This document shows, one piece after another, positions 1-5,218 of a stretch of DNA of 5,218 nucleotides (its first letter is position 1; every line of letters begins with the position of its first letter). The notes below the pieces were generated by a model that was not told where the DNA came from, made no database searches, and saw only the letters and a program-made list of their open reading frames with translations. This DNA comes from an uncultured Clostridiaceae bacterium. GTDB taxonomy: Bacteria; Bacillota; Clostridia; Lachnospirales; Lachnospiraceae. The position numbers were made by a program, and so were the translations under genes. The DNA is taken from assembly GCA_949948825.1 (NCBI GenBank), contig CATLIJ010000203.1, positions 1 to 5,218 on the forward strand, given 5' to 3'.

Positions 1-1503
1 GGATATTTTAATCTCATGAGTCTGATTTTCACCTTCTCCGGTGCTCACCTGATAGGTTTTCCCCTCCTCCAGCCCGGGCACACTGATGATAGCTGTATCA
101 AAAGCTTTCGGCGGCCCATATTCCCCCAGTATGGTTCCATCCTCCTCCATAAGCCGGATTGTGTTACCTGCCTCCTGGCTTTCCTCCCAATAGACCACCA
201 GATAGTTTTGACTCGATTTCTCCCCAAAGGTCTGCATCATGCCGCTGGTTCCTGCTGCAAACACTGTGCCTCCCGTGATTTCTGCCATGCCATTATAATC
301 CAGTATTCCATCCCGTCGGCTGACAGGACCGCTCAGGTACACTGCCCCGCCTTCAATATACAGGTCTCCGTTGGAATCAATCCCATCCGCCTGAGTATCC
401 AGCCACACCTCACCGCCTGCAATACGAGTATACACTCCTTCCTGGTCCTGCATCTTTTCTCTTTCCGTTTCCACAGAAGCAGCTGAATTAATTCCGTCAT
501 CCATTGTTTTTACCTTTATGGTTCCGCCAAAAATATCCACTGTTTTCCCGGCCAGCCCCTCCTGGCTCTCAGTTATCTCAATCTGTCCTCCGTTTACAAT
601 TAATGCAGTCTCTGCCTGTATTCCGTCATCCTTTGCTTCAATGGTTATGGCCCCGCCATCAATCCAGATAAATCCCTTTTCTTCCTCAGTATCCTGATTG
701 GATTTTATGCCATCCTTACCTGCCTGAATATTCAGCGTGCCATCCCGGATCACGACGGAATCCCTGCCCTTCAGACCATCCTCCTTTGACACAATCTGGA
801 TATTTCCTGATATTACCTTCAGGTTATCCTTACTCCGGATTCCACTCCCATAATTTCCATATACCTGAAGCTCGCCCAGGCCATTGATGGTTAAATCTCC
901 ATTTGTGAAAACCGGCCCGTCCGGTTCATCCTCCCCCTGATTTTCATATTGATAATCCGTTCCGTCCTGAAAAATATTTTTTGTCCCTTCCGCAAGGGTC
1001 AGCACTACCTTGCATTTGCCTTCCCCATAGATTGGAGCTGTTGTATCATTTGACAATTCCACGTCCTTTAACACCAGCCGCACCAGTTCCCCCTTTTCCG
1101 CCTCCATGCGGATCTGCCCATTGTCCATGCTTCCGGACACAACAAAGGTTCCTCCTTCCCGGATAACCGCCGCATTGCCAGATACAGAAACTCCTGCGCC
1201 TTCAGCAGTAATTCCCGTTTCCTCCAGCAGAATCTTCCCGGCAGCTTCTTCGTCCCACTGGATCTCCAAATCCTCCGGCTCATAGGACACCTCCTTTTTT
1301 GTCCCTTCTTTCAAATCTGCTGTCACAAGAATCCTGTTATCTGTATGTTGACTTCCATTATTCTGCTCTGCATTTTTTGTTTGCTCTGTATTCTTTATTT
1401 CTTCTGATATCCCCTCCATTTTTTCTCCGCAGCCAGTAATCTGCGCCAGCAAAATCCCGCTTGTAAGCCCTAATATTGCCCATCTCTTTTTACTCCATCT
1501 CAT
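1..1503 (-). CDS. Cthe_2159-like beta-helix carbohydrate-binding lipoprotein (3' end beyond window)
   Basis: Reading in from the ATG at 1503-1501, the frame is open for 501 codons to the window edge, so the C-terminus is missing. The N-terminus has basic residues (RWSKKR), a hydrophobic stretch and a lipobox ITGC at residues 22-25, predicting signal peptidase II cleavage and lipidation of Cys25. A charged, Asn/Gln-rich linker (about 26-57) follows. From about residue 100 the protein is rich in Gly/Asp beta-strand repeats. DG-I/L turns have their glycine at residues 243, 265, 294, 316 (as EG), 337, 374 and 399, mostly 21-22 residues apart, often preceded by a GG-x-hydrophobic strand. This is the pattern of the Cthe_2159 family (PF14262), a right-handed parallel beta-helix related to polysaccharide lyases, whose founder binds cellulose and polygalacturonate. 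No catalytic residues can be assigned. An AGAAAGGAA ribosome binding site lies about 10 bases before the ATG. It is third in the operon, 46 bases after DUF4956. Fold confidence is high; the ligand is unknown. Confidence 0.88.
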   Translation of the reverse strand, partial: MRWSKKRWAILGLTSGILLAQITGCGEKMEGISEEIKNTEQTKNAEQNNGSQHTDNRILVTADLKEGTKKEVSYEPEDLEIQWDEEAAGKILLEETGITAEGAGVSVSGNAAVIREGGTFVVSGSMDNGQIRMEAEKGELVRLVLKDVELSNDTTAPIYGEGKCKVVLTLAEGTKNIFQDGTDYQYENQGEDEPDGPVFTNGDLTINGLGELQVYGNYGSGIRSKDNLKVISGNIQIVSKEDGLKGRDSVVIRDGTLNIQAGKDGIKSNQDTEEEKGFIWIDGGAITIEAKDDGIQAETALIVNGGQIEITESQEGLAGKTVDIFGGTIKVKTMDDGINSAASVETEREKMQDQEGVYTRIAGGEVWLDTQADGIDSNGDLYIEGGAVYLSGPVSRRDGILDYNGMAEITGGTVFAAGTSGMMQTFGEKSSQNYLVVYWEESQEAGNTIRLMEEDGTILGEYGPPKAFDTAIISVPGLEEGKTYQVSTGEGENQTHEIKIS

Positions 1504-1549
1504 ATTTGTTTTTCCTTTCTGTAATTTCTCCACTCCAGCATAAGCTCCA

Positions 1550-2227
1550 TCACAGTTCCTCCCGCCCAGATGCAATTCTCCCACAGACCAGGCTCAGATT
1601 TCCGTTCCGGCAGCGCACCTCATCCAGAAACGCTTTCTCCTGTCTGTCGTCCCGCAGGCGTATATGATAATGCAGCTCATACAAACTTCCCATGTTCACG
1701 GTTTTCACCCGCATCAGCTTTGCCTGTTTTGTGTATTTTTCAAATAATTCATCAAAGACCCCCGCATAATCCAGATTTTCCGGAATTGTCACCTTCAGCT
1801 CCTTTTCACAAGTCTCCCATTTTTCCCAGGGCAGCGAAAGAGCCAGAACCGTCACTCCGCCAGCTGTCAGAACAAGAATCAAGGCAACCCCCAAATATCC
1901 CATACCTGCTGCCAGCCCTACTGCCATTGCCAAAAATATGCTGCTGATTTCCCTGGAATTTCCCGGCGCTGACCGAAACCGGACCAGACTGAAGGCTCCC
2001 ATCACTGCCACTCCGGTTCCCAGATTTCCATTGACCAGCATGATGACTGTCTGCACCATCATTGGCAAAAGCGCCAGAGTCAGGACAAAATTTCTGGTTG
2101 TCTGATTTTTGTACCCATGCACCCATGCCAGCCCTATTCCTAAAACAAATGCTACTGCCATACAGATAAAAAACTCTCCTGACGCCACCAGGGCATCTGA
2201 TCCATTGGTCAAAATACTGTTAAGCAC
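1550..2227 (-). CDS. DUF4956 family multi-pass membrane protein
   Basis: The protein has 225 residues from a GTG start. The N-terminal half is membrane-embedded, with hydrophobic segments at about 18-38, 47-66, 69-81, and one or two between 94 and 131. The motif FSLVRFRSAPGNSREI (79-94), in a loop between membrane segments, is the signature I associate with DUF4956 (PF16316). Residues about 134-225 form a charged, probably cytoplasmic domain. I chose GTG at 2227 over the in-frame ATG at 2254 for two reasons: AAAGGAG (2243-2237) sits 9 bases upstream, and family members typically begin just before the LNSILTNGS-type segment. The ATG choice would add 9 residues and overlap the upstream gene by 35 bases. 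With GTG the overlap with the VTC stop is 8 bases, which suggests translational coupling. DUF4956 genes commonly accompany VTC-domain genes. A role as membrane partner or channel is inference, and no biochemical function is established that I know of. The stop is TGA. Confidence 0.88.
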   Translation of the reverse strand: MLNSILTNGSDALVASGEFFICMAVAFVLGIGLAWVHGYKNQTTRNFVLTLALLPMMVQTVIMLVNGNLGTGVAVMGAFSLVRFRSAPGNSREISSIFLAMAVGLAAGMGYLGVALILVLTAGGVTVLALSLPWEKWETCEKELKVTIPENLDYAGVFDELFEKYTKQAKLMRVKTVNMGSLYELHYHIRLRDDRQEKAFLDEVRCRNGNLSLVCGRIASGREEL

Positions 2228-2951
2228 AGACCTCCACTCCTTTCTCCATACCATCTGTTCCTAACTCCGGCTCAATATATTTTTGATAATATGTACCATA
2301 TTTGGAATAGGACACAGGATAGATACCCAATTCAGACAAATTCCGGCTAAGCCAAACCGGCATCGCCCCAGGTATTTTCACTTCCATCAGCAAAGCTCCC
2401 TGCGGCATCAGCAATGTTCCATAGGTTCCCTGATCCAGCTCCGCGGCATATTGTCTTGCCCGGATATCCATATCAAAGGTAATCCGCAAATCCGGGTTTT
2501 CCTTTTCAAAAAACGCCAGCCGGTCATAGGCAAGATACACTGCCGGACGGGCCTGATAAAAATGCAACGCATAGTCAATCTCCCGCAAAACCTGACTGTC
2601 CCTATCCGGCCGGATTCCATAATAAAGATACCTTCTGGCCTCCCCATACCTCATCGCCACCCGGCGCTTATATACAATTCCATCATATTTTTTCTTCAAT
2701 TCCACATATACCAGATCTGACTCCTTTGGCGTTCCATAGCTCCGCAGTCTCAGCTTTTCTTTATAATCCGGCTTGCTGAGAGAATGGCGGATTATCTGAA
2801 AATCCTTTGTATCAAAATAAACATTACATATGGTATGCTTCCCGTATTCCTCTGGGGAAAGCCGTGTGATCATCCTGCCAAGCAGCTCCTGATACTGTTC
2901 TCTGGTAATCTTATATTTCTTCTCATAACGTCTGAAAAACTCTTGTGCCAT
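2220..2951 (-). CDS. VTC-domain (polyphosphate polymerase fold) protein
   Basis: The protein has 243 residues, is soluble, and has no signal peptide or membrane segment, so it is cytoplasmic. It is a single VTC domain (PF09359), the triphosphate-tunnel metalloenzyme fold that in yeast Vtc4 makes polyphosphate from ATP. Visible family blocks, in order, are EKKY at 10-13, VYFDT at 44-48, KLRLRSYG at 66-73, VELKKKYDGIVYKRRV at 83-98, RPAVYLAYDR at 135-144, TFD at 158-160, LMEVKIPG at 188-195 and SYSKYGTYYQ at 214-223. The alternating charged residues on these strands (KLRLR, ELK, KRR, EVK) are those expected to line the tunnel, binding phosphates and metal. The length fits a stand-alone bacterial VTC domain without the SPX domain of yeast proteins. 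The start is supported by AGGAGG (2965-2960) 8 bases upstream. It is the first gene of the operon, after a candidate promoter. Bacterial members are annotated as polyphosphate polymerases by homology only, so another phosphate-transfer substrate is possible. Confidence 0.92.
   Translation of the reverse strand: MAQEFFRRYEKKYKITREQYQELLGRMITRLSPEEYGKHTICNVYFDTKDFQIIRHSLSKPDYKEKLRLRSYGTPKESDLVYVELKKKYDGIVYKRRVAMRYGEARRYLYYGIRPDRDSQVLREIDYALHFYQARPAVYLAYDRLAFFEKENPDLRITFDMDIRARQYAAELDQGTYGTLLMPQGALLMEVKIPGAMPVWLSRNLSELGIYPVSYSKYGTYYQKYIEPELGTDGMEKGVEVCA
2231..2243 (-). promoter_or_regulatory. Ribosome binding site deciding the GTG start of the DUF4956 gene
   Basis: On the minus strand this reads AAAGGAGTGGAGG, giving two overlapping Shine-Dalgarno cores. 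The AAAGGAG core is 9 bases from GTG at 2227, while the GGAGG core is only 3 bases away and too close to serve. The site lies inside the last codons of the VTC gene. The upstream ATG at 2254 has only a weaker GGAG about 10 bases before it. Confidence 0.65.
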
Positions 2952-2979
2952 CTGCCTATCCTCCTGATTTTTTCTCTGA

Positions 2980-3023
2980 TGTCTGGATTGTTTTATATGA
3001 TAAAAGAAAAATGTGTCTGGATT
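2980..3023. repeat. Spaced 10-bp direct repeat spanning the VTC-operon promoter
   Basis: TGTCTGGATT occurs perfectly at 2980-2989 and 3014-3023 on the plus strand, 34 bases start to start. One copy covers the candidate -35 hexamer; the other covers the predicted transcript start. This placement could suit a repressor or looping protein, but chance duplication or a duplicated promoter element cannot be excluded. Confidence 0.45.
2992..3019 (-). promoter_or_regulatory. Candidate sigma-A promoter of the VTC operon
   Basis: On the minus strand there is a -35-like CAGACA (3019-3014, 4 of 6 to TTGACA), a 16-base spacer, and a -10 TATAAA (2997-2992, 5 of 6 to TATAAT). This predicts a transcript start near 2985 and a leader of about 34 bases before the ATG at 2951. 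It sits between the upstream terminator and the first gene, where a promoter is needed. The weak -35 would suit activation by a factor bound at the direct repeats just upstream. Confidence 0.5.
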
Positions 3024-3034
3024 TTGATGGAAAT

Positions 3035-3055
3035 GTGAGAGATTCGTGAGAGATT
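3035..3055. repeat. Tandem 10-bp direct repeat, 11-bp period (possible operator)
   Basis: GTGAGAGATT occurs perfectly at 3035-3044 and 3046-3055 on the plus strand, with one base between copies. It lies 15 bases upstream of the candidate -35 of the VTC operon and directly next to the U-tract of the preceding terminator. An 11-bp period puts both copies on the same DNA face, as in half-sites of OmpR/PhoB-type response regulators. The identity of any binding protein is inference. Confidence 0.55.
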
Positions 3056-3081
3056 AAAAAAACAGGGTCAAAATGACCCTG
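3056..3081 (-). terminator. Rho-independent terminator of the GT-C gene
   Basis: The minus strand reads CAGGGTCA, a 3-base TTT loop, then TGACCCTG, giving a perfect 8-bp stem (3081-3063). It is followed at once by seven T (3062-3056). It starts about 40 bases after the stop codon at 3123 and separates the GT-C gene from the VTC operon. The other strand lacks a matching U-tract, so it is one-directional. Confidence 0.93.
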
Positions 3082-3122
3082 CCCATTCCTGGATTTATAT
3101 ACTTTTTCTAATGCTCCGCCGT

Positions 3123-4997
3123 TTATTTCGTCACCTCCAAAAGCCTGATTTTATCTCTATCTCCCGTATGCTCTACCTGGTAAACACAGTTCTCTTTTAA
3201 TTTTACCCCGCCTGTGAGATCAGCCAGAGCAGAATCCATCTCTTCACTGGTATTGATGACAAACGCATAATCCATTCTTTCCAGAGTATCCTGAATCAAT
3301 TCCACATAGCCTTCCTCCATAAAATCCGGAATCTCATAAGCACAGGTCAGGCTGATTTCCCTTCCATCTGCAAAATAATTAATATAATACTCATTTTGCG
3401 GCATGCCGCCTGTGGATAAAAGCAATACGGAAGAGCCATATTCTGTATTGCTTACCAGAGTTCTGGCCAAATCATAATACATGCCAGCAGGATTCCCCTT
3501 CATTGCCTGAGGCGACAAATTATAAAGCTTTGCCGGCCCCAGCACCACTGTACTGCCGCAAAGGAACAAAGCCACATTTTTCGGCGTAATCATTCCAGCG
3601 AATCTCCGCTCCGCAGCCCGAACTGCCAGAATCAGCAGAATTAAAAATTCACTGACAACATAAGAATCCATATACCGCTCATAGCTTGCAAGAATCACCA
3701 TCTCGCTCTCAGCAAAGCAAAACATATAAAGCACAAACATGGTAAAAGCATAGCCCAATGTCCCGCAGGTAAAAACCAGCCCCAATCCCAAAGCCTGCCT
3801 TTTCTCCATAGAGGAATCCAGGAAACGCCAAATCACATAGAGCAGAAGCAAAGCCACAAAAAAGGAAGAAACATAGGTCATTGGCGTAATGCCAGCAAAT
3901 ACGGATCTTTGAAACAAAGCGCCAAAATAGGCTTTCCATGTGTCTGTCTGTGTCCGGGTTCCATTTCCAGTAAGTATGGCAAGGATTGTTTTGATATTCA
4001 CCTGCCCCAGATCAAACTGTCCGGTCAATCCCAAAGACCTTGTGTAATTTCTCCAGATTCCATAATTGACCGCTGGCAATACCAGCGCCAGGACCATGGT
4101 GATATATTTACCCAGGCTTCTTTTCCATCCCTTTTCTTCTGTAAAAACCATCATAAAATAAGTCAGCCACACAAGCATAACAAACGCAGCCGCCATCTGC
4201 TTAGACAAAATCAGAGCAGTCAGACTGCACACAAAACAAATGCGGCCAAACCCAGTATTTCTCACATCTCCTGTCAAAATCAGGCTCATGCAATACACAT
4301 ACAAAACCGGCATAAACATATCTGTGTAGATTGTATGAAAAATCCCATATACATCAAAAGCAGAAATGACCAATATAAAAAGAATTGCAAAAAAGAAACC
4401 AAGCCCCAACGCTTTTCTTCCCCTTCTCTCCATCCCATCTTCCATCAGCCCCGGCACAAGCAGAGACAAGGAAAAAACATGGATTGCCATGGAAACAGCC
4501 ATCTCTGAATATCTTCCGCATATTTGGCACCAAAGCATTTCAAAAACAGCCACAAAAGGCGGATACTCCTTATGCACAAGCAAATGAGATAAGTCCTCGG
4601 AATAAAAGCGGTCTGTCCGCAGCATTTCCTTTACCATGATTCCCCAATGGGAAAATTCATCCCAGGCATCAAAATTCCGGCCAAAATCAATCCAAAGATA
4701 AAGGAGATACACAGCCAAAAAGGCCCAAAAACCATAAGACAAATAATTTTTCTTAAAAGAGGAATCCTTTTTTCTCCAATTAAACCATATAAACGCCAGA
4801 GAACCCGCCAGCAAAAGCAAGAGCATCACTCCCCCTGGCTGAAAAGTTTTTAACAGAAGCTGGCTGAAAAACATGACAAAAGCTGACAAAATCATCGTAA
4901 GGGGAAGGCACTTTCCAAAAGGCTTTTTGCTTAAGCTGACAGTCAAAGCATTTAACAGACTGAAAAACAGAAACGGCCCAAAGACAGTCATAACCAT
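3123..4997 (-). CDS. Polytopic membrane protein, GT-C-like glycosyltransferase
   Basis: The protein has 624 residues. Hydrophobic segments lie at about 4-20, 31-49, 57-73, 87-104, 166-183, 197-214, 227-242, 253-264, 268-285, 298-310, 373-390, 403-428, 447-460 and 475-489. A mostly soluble C-terminal domain of about 120 residues (roughly 505-624) follows. The first long loop after the fourth segment carries DAWDEFSHWG (110-119), then HKEYPPF (142-148). An acidic D-x-x-D/E motif in the first extracytoplasmic loop is the hallmark of the GT-C superfamily, which uses polyprenyl-phosphate sugars at the outer membrane face. YTDM (224-227) and SYERYMD (438-444) resemble further loop motifs of these proteins. 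Donor and acceptor cannot be read; teichoic acid, capsule or protein glycosylation are all possible. The start at 4997 has GAGAGG (5011-5006) 8 bases upstream; ATG at 5001 is out of frame. No obvious promoter separates it from the tRNA terminator. The gene stands alone, ending in TAA before a strong terminator. Confidence 0.8.
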   Translation of the reverse strand: MVMTVFGPFLFFSLLNALTVSLSKKPFGKCLPLTMILSAFVMFFSQLLLKTFQPGGVMLLLLLAGSLAFIWFNWRKKDSSFKKNYLSYGFWAFLAVYLLYLWIDFGRNFDAWDEFSHWGIMVKEMLRTDRFYSEDLSHLLVHKEYPPFVAVFEMLWCQICGRYSEMAVSMAIHVFSLSLLVPGLMEDGMERRGRKALGLGFFFAILFILVISAFDVYGIFHTIYTDMFMPVLYVYCMSLILTGDVRNTGFGRICFVCSLTALILSKQMAAAFVMLVWLTYFMMVFTEEKGWKRSLGKYITMVLALVLPAVNYGIWRNYTRSLGLTGQFDLGQVNIKTILAILTGNGTRTQTDTWKAYFGALFQRSVFAGITPMTYVSSFFVALLLLYVIWRFLDSSMEKRQALGLGLVFTCGTLGYAFTMFVLYMFCFAESEMVILASYERYMDSYVVSEFLILLILAVRAAERRFAGMITPKNVALFLCGSTVVLGPAKLYNLSPQAMKGNPAGMYYDLARTLVSNTEYGSSVLLLSTGGMPQNEYYINYFADGREISLTCAYEIPDFMEEGYVELIQDTLERMDYAFVINTSEEMDSALADLTGGVKLKENCVYQVEHTGDRDKIRLLEVTK

Positions 4998-5016
4998 ACA
5001 TAATTCCTCTCTATAT

Positions 5017-5058
5017 AAAAATCCTTGTAATCACGGTATTTCCACCGTATTTACAAGG
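5017..5058 (-). terminator. Terminator of the tRNA-Gln transcript
   Basis: The outer stem pairs CCTTGTAA (5030-5023 when folded) with TTACAAGG (5058-5051), 8 perfect pairs. A two-base mismatch bulge on each side leads to an inner 5-bp stem ACGGT/ACCGT (5037-5033 with 5048-5044) and a 6-base loop. On the minus strand it is followed by ATTTTT (5022-5017). It lies 10 bases after the tRNA. The GT-C ribosome binding site begins only about 6 bases past the T-tract. Confidence 0.82.
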
Positions 5059-5067
5059 TCTTTCAAG

Positions 5068-5140
5068 CTGGGCTAGCTGGATTCGAACCAGCGAAATGCA
5101 GGAGTCAAAGTCCTGTGCCTTACCGCTTGGCTATAGCCCA
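5068..5140 (-). tRNA. tRNA-Gln (anticodon UUG)
   Basis: The minus strand folds as a full cloverleaf. It has a 7-bp acceptor stem TGGGCTA/TAGCCCA, a D-arm with GCC/GGC and the loop AAGCGGTAA, and an anticodon stem CAGGA/TCCTG around the loop CTTTGAC (anticodon TTG). The T-arm is GCTGG/CCAGC with loop TTCGAAT. The U1-A72 end pair and G73 discriminator (base 5068) agree with known tRNA-Gln identity features. CCA is not encoded (the next bases are CTT), so it must be added by CCA-adding enzyme. It decodes CAA, and CAG by wobble. The hairpin terminator follows immediately. Confidence 0.97.
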
Positions 5141-5154
5141 AAATTATACATTTG

Positions 5155-5207
5155 AAAACTATGGATTCCTGTCTGCCGATAATTCTGTACTATCATAGCA
5201 TAGTTTT
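5155..5207. repeat. Inverted repeat in the tRNA-Gln upstream region
   Basis: AAAACTATG at 5155-5163 is perfectly complementary to CATAGTTTT at 5199-5207, with 35 bases between. The right arm touches the TG of the candidate extended -10. The arms are AT-rich with a long loop, so it is a weak structure. It may be a processing stem, a poor terminator for an upstream gene, or chance. Confidence 0.35.
5192..5200 (-). promoter_or_regulatory. Possible extended -10 promoter for tRNA-Gln
   Basis: The minus strand reads TGCTATGAT, an extended -10 element (TG-n-TATGAT). It would start transcription near 5185, about 45 bases before the tRNA. The -35 region would fall at the window edge, where only GCAA of the hexamer can be seen, so support is weak. 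The tRNA could instead belong to a longer tRNA operon continuing beyond the edge. Confidence 0.3.
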
Positions 5208-5218
5208 TATTGCTTTGC

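Noticed and set aside
16..486. Plus-strand open frame of 156 codons
   Set aside because: It lies fully opposite the lipoprotein gene, whose minus-strand frame shows a lipobox and regular beta-helix repeats. The plus-strand protein has no recognisable composition or domain.
361..900. Short repeated motifs (gccatc, tccgtcatc and similar) that look like a DNA repeat array
   Set aside because: They are the codons for the recurring DG-I/L turns of the beta-helix protein, diverged at the DNA level. There are no identical repeats or spacers, so it is not a CRISPR or satellite array.
1570..1947. Plus-strand open frame of 125 codons
   Set aside because: It is antisense to DUF4956, rich in Pro and Ser, with no family match. 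The membrane protein on the other strand explains the sequence.
2408..2647. Minus-strand alternative frame inside the VTC gene
   Set aside because: It is wholly nested in the well-supported VTC coding frame, with no convincing ribosome binding site or domain.
3909..4508. Plus-strand open frame of 199 codons
   Set aside because: It is antisense to the GT-C gene. Its translation is rich in His, Ser, Lys and Gln with no fold pattern, as expected from the complement of hydrophobic membrane-protein codons.
4780..5001. ATG at 5001 as an alternative start upstream of the GT-C gene
   Set aside because: It is in a different reading frame, gives a short protein without family features, and has poorer spacing to GAGAGG than the ATG at 4997.
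5143..5148. Perfect TATAAT on the minus strand just before the tRNA
   Set aside because: It ends only two bases before the tRNA 5' end, so transcription would start inside the mature tRNA, and no fitting -35 is present 16-18 bases upstream.

Overview
The window looks like Firmicutes chromosome, most likely a gut-type Clostridia/Lachnospiraceae genome. This is inferred from moderate GC, strong AGGAGG-type ribosome binding sites, U-tract hairpin terminators, and a VTC-domain / DUF4956 / Cthe_2159-like gene set that is common in that group. Every gene I can support lies on the minus strand, so transcription runs from high to low coordinates. I see no mobile element, CRISPR array, frameshift or plus-strand gene.

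Right end (about 5218 down to 5017): a candidate promoter or leader, a single tRNA-Gln(UUG), and a two-tier hairpin terminator directly after it. Middle (4997-3123): a 624-residue polytopic membrane protein that resembles GT-C superfamily glycosyltransferases. Its ribosome binding site starts only a few bases after the tRNA terminator's U-tract, and it ends before a textbook terminator at 3081-3056. Next comes a 171-base intergenic region (3122-2952) with a candidate promoter and two different pairs of perfect 10-bp direct repeats.

Left part (2951 down to 1): a tight three-gene operon. It encodes (1) a soluble VTC-domain protein of the polyphosphate polymerase / triphosphate-tunnel fold, (2) a DUF4956 multi-pass membrane protein whose GTG start overlaps the VTC stop by 8 bases, and (3) a secreted lipoprotein with repeated parallel beta-helix turns of the Cthe_2159 'carbohydrate-binding' type. 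The lipoprotein gene starts 46 bases after DUF4956 and runs off the left edge, open for 501 codons.

My reading is that the three operon products form one envelope-associated system: a cytoplasmic VTC enzyme coupled to a membrane partner, with a lipid-anchored extracellular glycan-binding beta-helix. Neither the substrate nor the purpose of such a system can be settled from sequence alone. The upstream GT-C protein is a separate transcription unit and may act in cell-surface glycan assembly. There is no stretch longer than 300 bases without a gene.
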